From positions 1-64,000 of the forward strand of contig NW_006921538.1 in NCBI RefSeq assembly GCF_000340215.1: a DNA stretch of 64,000 nt, read 5' to 3'. The notes under the pieces were generated by a model. It ran no database searches. It was not told the DNA's origin and worked only from the letters and a program-made list of their open reading frames with translations. Positions 57,390-64,000 of the stretch are shown here, piece by piece. This DNA comes from Pseudocercospora fijiensis CIRAD86. Its lineage: Eukaryota > Ascomycota > Dothideomycetes > Mycosphaerellales > Mycosphaerellaceae. The position numbers were made by a program, and so were the translations under genes. Positions within the stretch are counted from its first letter, which is position 1. The number at the start of each line of letters is the position of its first letter.

Positions 57390-58600
57390 CGAAATACTAA
57401 CAATAACCGCGGCGCCGCTAGTAGCGCTAGCAATAACAATACTAGTAGCATAGAGCCTATTAATAAGGAGCCTATAGTTCTAGGTAATAATCTAGAATTG
57501 CCTATTAACGATATTCTTAATAACATTATTAATCGACGATATAGCTAATTAGCCTTTTGCCCCTAACTAGTAGGGAGACTTTAAGAAGCTACTTAAAATA
57601 GGCTTACTGCCCTACGTTAAGAGCAGTAGCTAAAGGATAACCTCCTCGAGTTTCGCCGCCTTTAGGAAGCCCCGATTACTACTACTAAACTAATAGTAGG
57701 ACCTTCCTTACTATCTATTTAGAAGAAGAAGGATGCTAAGCTTAAGGACTATACCGTATTTAACGGCTTTAGTCGCAAGCAGTACAATAATTATATACGT
57801 AACTATAAGCTTAACTAGCGAAATGTACTAAGGGCTCTTCTAGATAATTACTTATTAGTCGTCTACGCTATATAATATATTAATAGCGACCTAAAACGTA
57901 CCTAGGATAACTATTTTAACTCCCTTAACGATTAGACCGCTATCTAGTAGCAAACCTACAATACTATTATACTAGACACCCTTAGAAACCCTATACTAAG
58001 GCAATAATATGCTTAGGACTAGTACCTTCGAGCTAAACAAAAGACTAATTAGTCGGCTCGCTTATTTAAGGCCTATTTAAAGACCCTCGAAGATAATCTT
58101 CTAGCTAAGACTAATCCTATATAGATCTCGGAAATACGCCTAAAACTTAGGTAGGAGCTTATCCTCGAATTAGACCGTCGCCGTATATTTAAATAAGCTA
58201 ATCTAATACGTATTTAATTTATAGTCGAAGTAGAAATAGCTAAACGAGCTATCTAGCTTTAGTAACGACTAGAATCGAGGATCCGACTAGCTAGTACTAA
58301 TCGCGGCAACCGTAGTATCTATAGAGGAAACTAAGGTTCCTACTAGAACAATAATGCTAATAATAGGAATAGTAACAATAACCGTAGAAGAAGCCGTAGC
58401 CGGCGACTATATAGAGGAGGCTATAATAGGGGCCGTAGAAGGGGCTCGTATTCCTATAATACTAACCGCTCGGCTAATAATAGTAGCAATAGCTATAGCA
58501 ATGCCCTAACCGGATTAAAGTGCTTTAACTATAATAGTACTAGCTACCTACTAGGCTAATACGATAAACCTAAGGACTAGGCCCGAATTAACCGTACTTC
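57390..58600 (+). pseudogene. Chromovirus Gag, copy C
   Basis: The frame includes AKLKDYTVFNGFSRK*YNNY (57735-57795), NVLRALLDNYLLVVYAI, DTLRNPILR* and LFKAYLKTLEDNLLAKTNPI (58065-58115), then LELDRRRIFK. A Gly/Asn/Arg-rich part and a CCHC knuckle remnant (KCFNYNSTSYLLG) near 58520-58565 follow; the second Cys and the His have become Tyr. This is the retrotransposon Gag layout: capsid-like part, then nucleocapsid. Confidence 0.75.
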
Positions 58601-58639
58601 CGCTAAGTATAAGAGGCACCTTTTAGCCGCTAATTCTAC

Positions 58640-61600
58640 CCCCGTCGGCCCTTTTAATTAGTCGAAAAAAGAATAAGCGCTGTACTAACTATTAGCCTTA
58701 TACGGCGTAAGACTATTAACATTATACTAGCTATTATAATTTATACGTACCTGTCTTATATAGGACACGTATAGTACTAACTATAAGACTAAGGTTATAC
58801 TAGATCTAGGCAATTTAGTTAGTGCCTTTATTAACTACCGCCTAGCTAAGCAATTAGACCTCCGATAATTAGAAAGGACTAATATACCTATCCTTGCTTA
58901 GTTTAATAATACTCGGCACTTAACATACGGGGCCTACTATATTCCTATAGTTCTAAGAGACGACCTCGGCAACGAACACCTACTAGACTTTACTGCCTAC
59001 GTAGTAGACATAGATAACCTTCTAACCGATATTGTTCTTAGCAACCCTATTCTTAAGCAATACGCTATAGCTATAGACTTAGGCAGCTAATAGTAGCGAT
59101 TTAGAATCGCTAGGAAGGAGGATATTAAACATATCGATATTAGCGAGTGCCCTAACAATATTAAGGTTCTGTTTATTAGTAGCCTAGTACTAGCCCCTAC
59201 CTTAGCTAACCCGACTGCCGACCTATTCGGTAGTAATAACAATAAACCTATAACCCCTAATAGTATAGACCCTAATTAGCTTGCTCGTATACTATAGCCT
59301 ATTCGAGAAACCTATATTAATATATTTAAACACTACCTAGCATCGATATTGCCTATGTTTAAGGAGACGGATTATAAGATTAATATTATAGAGGGCAAAG
59401 AGGTCCCTTTTAGGCTACTCTATAACCTTAGTAAACGAGAACTTGCTATATTACGTAAATACCTAGATAAGAACCTAGCTAATAGTCGAATGTAGTATAG
59501 TAACAGCCCTGCTAGTATACTAATCCTGTTTGTTCTAAAGAAGGATAGTAGCCTACGTCTATATATTAATTACCGTAGGCTTAACGCTGTTACTATTAAG
59601 GACTGTTATCTACTTCCGCTTATTAACGAGACCCTCGATCGCCTATCTAGCGCCTACTTTTACACTATATTAGATATTAAGGATACGTACTATCGTATTT
59701 GTATTCGCAAGGGCGATAAATAGGAAACAGCCTTCCGTACCCGTTATAGCTATTTCGAGTATTTAGTTATACTATTTAGCCTAGCTAATACCCCTATAAC
59801 ATTTTAGTCCTATATTAATCGGGCCTTATTAGGCCTACTAGACTACCTCTATACAGTTTACCTAGATAACATCCTAGTCTATATATACTTACCTAATATT
59901 GCGGAGTACTAGGCTATAGTCCGTAAGGTACTTAATTGCCTACGGGCCTATAGCTTATATTGCAAGCCCTCTAAATACACCTTTACTACTAAAGAGGTAG
60001 CCTTCCTTAGCTTCCTCGTATTAACTAATAGTATTAAGGCTAATCCTAATCGAGTTAAAACTATTACTAAATAGCTAACCCCTACTACCGTTAAAGAACT
60101 CTAATTATTCCTAGGTTTTGCTAACTTTTACCGTCGATTTATTAAGGGCTATTCGAGGCATGTAATGCCGCTAACTAAGCTTACTAAGACTAAGGCTAAC
60201 CCTTATAAGGAGTTTAAATAGACTAATAGAACGCAAGCCGCTTTTAACGGTTTAAAGCGACGCTTTACTAAGGTCCCTCTATTATACTATTTTATACTAA
60301 GCAAACAGATCCGTATTAAGACTAACGCTTTATAGTTCGCTATATTAGCTATTATGTCGTAGCAAGCCGATAACACCTATTAGTACCCGATTGCCTTCTT
60401 TTTACGAAAGATAATTAATATAGAGCGTCGCTACGAGACCTACGAGTAAGAGCTCTTAGTAATCGCAGAAGCCTTTAAGTATTAGCGCTACTATCTCGAT
60501 AGTGCTTAGCACCCTATTTAGGTCTATATAGACTATAACAACCTACGTAGTATTACTAAGATTATAAGAGTTATAGGTCGATAGGCTAGATAGGCCGTCT
60601 ACCTCGCTAGGTTCGATTTTAATATATTATACTAGCTAGGCGTTAGTAACCCTACCGATAGCCTATCGAGGCGATCTAACTACGATAGCGAGACTTAGTA
60701 TATTAATTTATTGTTTCTAACCCTATAGCATAAGATTGCTATAGCCCGTATTATTAATAAGCAAGCGTAGGATAAGCGGACTTCCGGACCCCGCGGCGGT
60801 AACAAATACTATAGCGGAGTTATCGTTCTTCTAGTATACGTTAGAAAGGACGTAGATCGCTCGAGCTATAACGACTCGATTAAAGATATTGCTATCTATA
60901 GCGATAGCACTATAGAAGGGGTTGTAGTTATTCCGGCTACTAGTACTATTAGATATATATAATACGTACCTCGTTCGATAGTAAGGATACTATTAAATAA
61001 CCTTATAAATAGGGATAGTTAATCGTTTATAGACGAGCTATTGCGTACCTAGTAGAGGGACGCCTTCGCTATTAAACGTATTAATAAGCTTATAAGTAGG
61101 CGAACGACTCGATCTAGTAAGAGTAACTAGTCGATCGATAATAAGGGTTACTCAAAGTTTAAGGGCAGATACTATATCCCCGCTAAACAATCGATTAGGC
61201 AAGAGCTTTTAAAGCGGCACTATAATAGTAAGCTTGCTAGTTACTATAGTATAGAGAGGTCGTACGAGCTACTATCGCGTATATACTACTAGCTAAATAG
61301 TAAGTAGTATATAAAGGAATATATACAGACCTATATAGTATACTAGCGTATTAAAGCACTAAAGCACTTACTATTTAGCGAGCTGTCTTTACTTCCTATT
61401 CTAAAGAAGCTATTCGTAGAGCTTATAATAGACTTTATTATAGGCCTTCCTTCTACTAAGCGTAGAGGCAGCAAGGTTATATATAATACTATCCTTACTA
61501 TAGTAGATCGATTTACTAAAGGCGCTCGATATATCCCGGCGCGCAAGGATTAGACTGCTATTAATATAGTAGAAGCGCTATAGAATAATATCTTCTATAC

Positions 61601-62570
61601 CTATTAGGGGACCTCTAAGGGGATAGTATCTAATCGTAGATCGATACTAATATCGCACTATTAGAGCGAGATATGCCTATAACTAAGACTAAAGTATCGG
61701 CTATTAATAGCTTTCTATCTATAGACTAACGGTTAAATAGAGAGGCAGAATGCGACCCTATAGTAGTACCTACGTAGCTATATTAATAAGAACCCTAAAG
61801 ATTAGGTTAACCTCCTATAGCCTATAGAATTCGTATATAACAATAGTATGTACTTATTTACTAAGGTTTTACTATATATAGCTATAATAGGCTAAAACGC
61901 TGCCTTACTATAAGGTCTATCTACCTCGCTCGAGGCCGAGCGTAAGGAAAGGGAAGCGCGTTAAGTACTAGAGATACTAGCGGCAATAGAACGTATCTAG
62001 AAGATACGAGAAATCTATGCTAAGATAGCTAAGAAGCTAACAAAGGCTTAAGAGTACTAAAAGACCTACTACGATAAGCGTTATATACTAATAACCTTTA
62101 AGTAAGGCGATATAGTTATACTTAGTATAAAGAACCTCCGTATCCGCAAATACCTATTACCTAATAGCAAAACAAGGCCTAAGCTCGCACTAAGATATAT
62201 TAGCCTATTCCGTATTCGAGAAGTTAAGGGCTCCTCTATATAGGCCTATTAGTTATAGCTTCCTCCTTATTATACTATCTATAATACCTTCTATATATCC
62301 CTTCTTAAGCTATACTACTAGCGCGAAGGCGATAAAGCGCCTACTAAGTTAGAAGAAGTCTTAGCTAATAGTAAAGAACTATAGTCGGTCGAGCGCATCC
62401 TAAAGTACCGAACTAGGTAAGGCAAGAAGGAATATCTATTAAGATAGCAAGGCTATTTACCTAAATAGGACTCGTAGGAAGCTAAAGGTTCCTTCGAGGA
62501 TATAACTAAGTTATTAGAGGAGTATTAGACGAGTATAAAGAATAAGAAGAAGGCTAAAGGCCTATAATAT
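58640..62570 (+). pseudogene. Chromovirus Pol, copy C
   Basis: Protease remnant at about 58790-58860 (ILDLGNLVSAFINYRLAK*L). Reverse transcriptase spans 59290-59950, with catalytic YLDN at about 59858-59871. RNase H is at 60290-60600. Integrase spans about 61200-61830, with DFIIGLPSTKRRGSK at 61430, VDRFTKGAR and VSNRR. A C-terminal region contains a chromodomain-like part (VERILKYRTR*GKKEYLL*, about 62385-62450; LLEEY at 62510). Chromodomains in this group direct integration to methylated H3K9 chromatin. The frame is broken by RIP stops. Confidence 0.85.
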
Positions 62571-62780
62571 CGCTAGAGGGACCTAGGATTAATACTACCC
62601 CCGGGGTATTATTAGCTAACTAATTAGAGGCAAGCAATTGTTAGCAAAACAAAAACGAGACTATACTACTATAGTAAACGCGCACCGAGTATTAACGAGC
62701 GCGCTATAACTATTAACTAATCGCCTGCCCTTCTAAGGAATCTACCTCTTCCCCGGCGTACTCTATAAGCCCTTCTCTTA

Positions 62781-63083
62781 ATGCCTAAACCCCCTCTTAT
62801 TCCGGTATCCTATCGAGGCCCTAAGGACTATATAGTCGGCGAAGGCGCGCGCGTAGCGAATAGTGCTAGCAATAATAATAATAACGTCGTAGTACGAGCT
62901 AGCGATATATTAGAAGACGATACGGTCGTATTAGTAATAGTATTACTAGGTATATTGCTAGTCGAAGAAGGAAATAAGGAACAAGGTAAAGTTAGCGCTA
63001 AGACGGCTAGTACCGCTATTATTAATATTACTTGCTATCGCTACTATACCTATAAAAACAACCTTACCTATACTACGGCCTAA
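62781..63083 (+). CDS. Small ORF downstream of chromovirus pol
   Basis: An uninterrupted 100-codon frame (MPKPPLIPVSYRGPKDYIVG start). It has an Asn run, a hydrophobic Val/Leu/Ile-rich middle (TVVLVIVLLGILLVEEG) and a Thr/Tyr/Cys end (TCYRYYTYKNNLTYT). The same region exists with stops in copy A and is mostly deleted in copy B. Function is unknown. Its openness may be chance in this RIP context, since the hydrophobic middle partly reflects ACA/GCA-to-ATA/GTA changes. Confidence 0.35.
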   Translation: MPKPPLIPVSYRGPKDYIVGEGARVANSASNNNNNVVVRASDILEDDTVVLVIVLLGILLVEEGNKEQGKVSAKTASTAIINITCYRYYTYKNNLTYTTA

Positions 63084-63789
63084 GGCCCGAATATACTATA
63101 CTAACTAGGTTAAAAGGTAAAACTATTCGAAGGGCTTAAGACTTAAAAGATTAAGCGATCGATAGACTAACTAAGGGCAAAAATATAGAGCTAAGCTAGC
63201 CGGGGTCGATCTTGCGGATAATAGGTTACTCCTCGATCTTTCCGACCCTTTAAGCGAGGCGAACCTTAACTATTATACTTATAATAGCCTTTATTTATAG
63301 AAACTAGACGAACTGTATTTTAGAGGATTAATAATTAAAGGCTACTAAACCTAACTAATTAGGGCTAGCGAAACTACGATAGTAAATAAATAGCCCTCGT
63401 AATAATAAGAACAATCCCTCGGAAGCGAATATTGCTAGGTCTTTTAGAGTAGACGTAAAGAACTCGGATAATATTACTTAGAACAGAGGTAGTGCTATAA
63501 TACCTCGTACGTCTACCTATTATAGTAGGGAAGACGCGCCTGTATTATAATTAGTCGATAGTCCTTAATTCTTATAGATATATATTACTCTATTATATAT
63601 AAAAATAGCGTAGTTAGAGTTAGACATTATATTAGAGGTAAGGTTTAATAAGGTTACATAATTAGGTAGTTAAGTGTTTAATTTAGCGCGGACTAAGTAG
63701 CTTATTAGGCCTACTAAGTTAGTAGCGATAGAGGTTAAGGATAGAATATAGACCGGCTACGAGGGCGCGGCCTTTAGAAGGGAAGCGTA

Positions 63790-63986
63790 TATTAGGACTA
63801 TAGAGGCTATATATAATTAGTATATAACTAGGCCGAGTAAAGCTAGGGTCTTAATACCTTAGGCAGGGCTTAGCGCTTAGCGTTAGGCTAACTTGCCTAC
63901 TTTCCTCCCTCTCCTCCTAGATCCTTATCGAATACTACTTATACCTACTACTACCCTATCTACCTACTAATATAACCCCTATTATA
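63790..63986 (+). mobile_element. 3' LTR of chromovirus copy C (197 bp)
   Basis: Same length and ends as the 5' LTR; followed by the target duplication ACTTC at 63987-63991. Confidence 0.9.
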
Positions 63987-64000
63987 ACTTCTACGCCGCT

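Larger units (their letters stand above)
56904..63986 (+). mobile_element. Ty3/gypsy chromovirus copy C, full length (7,083 bp)
   Basis: The 197-bp LTRs at 56904-57100 and 63790-63986 are flanked by a 5-bp target duplication ACTTC (56899-56903 and 63987-63991). Internal order is gag, pol with chromodomain-like tail, then a small extra ORF before the 3' LTR. It serves as the reference copy for A and B. RIP stops prevent function. Confidence 0.9.

Noticed and set aside
57341..57526. 61-codon minus-strand ORF
   Set aside because: Antisense to chromovirus gag and without any domain.

Overview
The window reads as a transposon-rich, probably subtelomeric segment of a filamentous ascomycete (Pezizomycotina; the class cannot be fixed from sequence alone). 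Nearly everything except about 32.8-37.7 kb carries a strong repeat-induced point mutation (RIP) signature. CpA and TpG are almost absent and TpA is in large excess, while CpG remains common. As a result Trp and Gln codons became TAG/TAA, so most genes here are visible only by reading through in-frame stops, and open reading frames are short.

Layout. 1-4.9 kb: a minus-strand SNF2-family ATPase pseudogene whose apparent introns hold palindromic hairpin repeats. 5.3-12.2 kb: two long, decayed plus-strand coding stretches I do not recognise; the second ends in 48-residue and 10-residue in-frame tandem repeats. 12.2-18.5 kb: two tandem copies of a ~2.9-3.4 kb unit, each carrying a small basic ORF and a truncated Hrr1/ZNFX1-type SF1 helicase, and each ending in a short CCCTAA tract. 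This resembles yeast Y' organisation. At 18,980-19,020 a longer CCCTAA tract abuts a Ty1/copia element cut off at the start of reverse transcriptase (to ~22.7 kb). 22.7-28.2 kb: 5'-truncated Ty3/gypsy chromovirus copy A. 28.2-30.8 kb: a minus-strand orphan Gag-like gene.

32.8-37.7 kb is an island without RIP. Its best gene is a two-exon RING-H2 protein; a second two-exon small gene is plausible. 38.7-55.4 kb: chromovirus copy B, split by a 9,938-bp hAT transposon (43,530-53,467; 20-bp terminal inverted repeats; 8-bp target duplication CTAACGGT). 55,581-55,943: a 363-bp non-autonomous relative with the same ends. 56,904-63,986: full-length chromovirus copy C with 197-bp LTRs and a 5-bp target duplication.

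The main discovery candidate is the hAT element. Besides its transposase it carries two distinct histone H3-like genes, one with an H3-tail-like repeated basic tail and spliceosomal introns, the other with a ~110-residue N-terminal tail. It also carries at least three further cargo genes. At least five predicted introns of this element, in transposase and cargo genes alike, contain clusters of a GTAGCCGGCA-type palindrome. This suggests that the cargo and transposase have evolved together inside the transposon. All of these genes now carry RIP stops, so this copy is dead; intact relatives would have to be found elsewhere.
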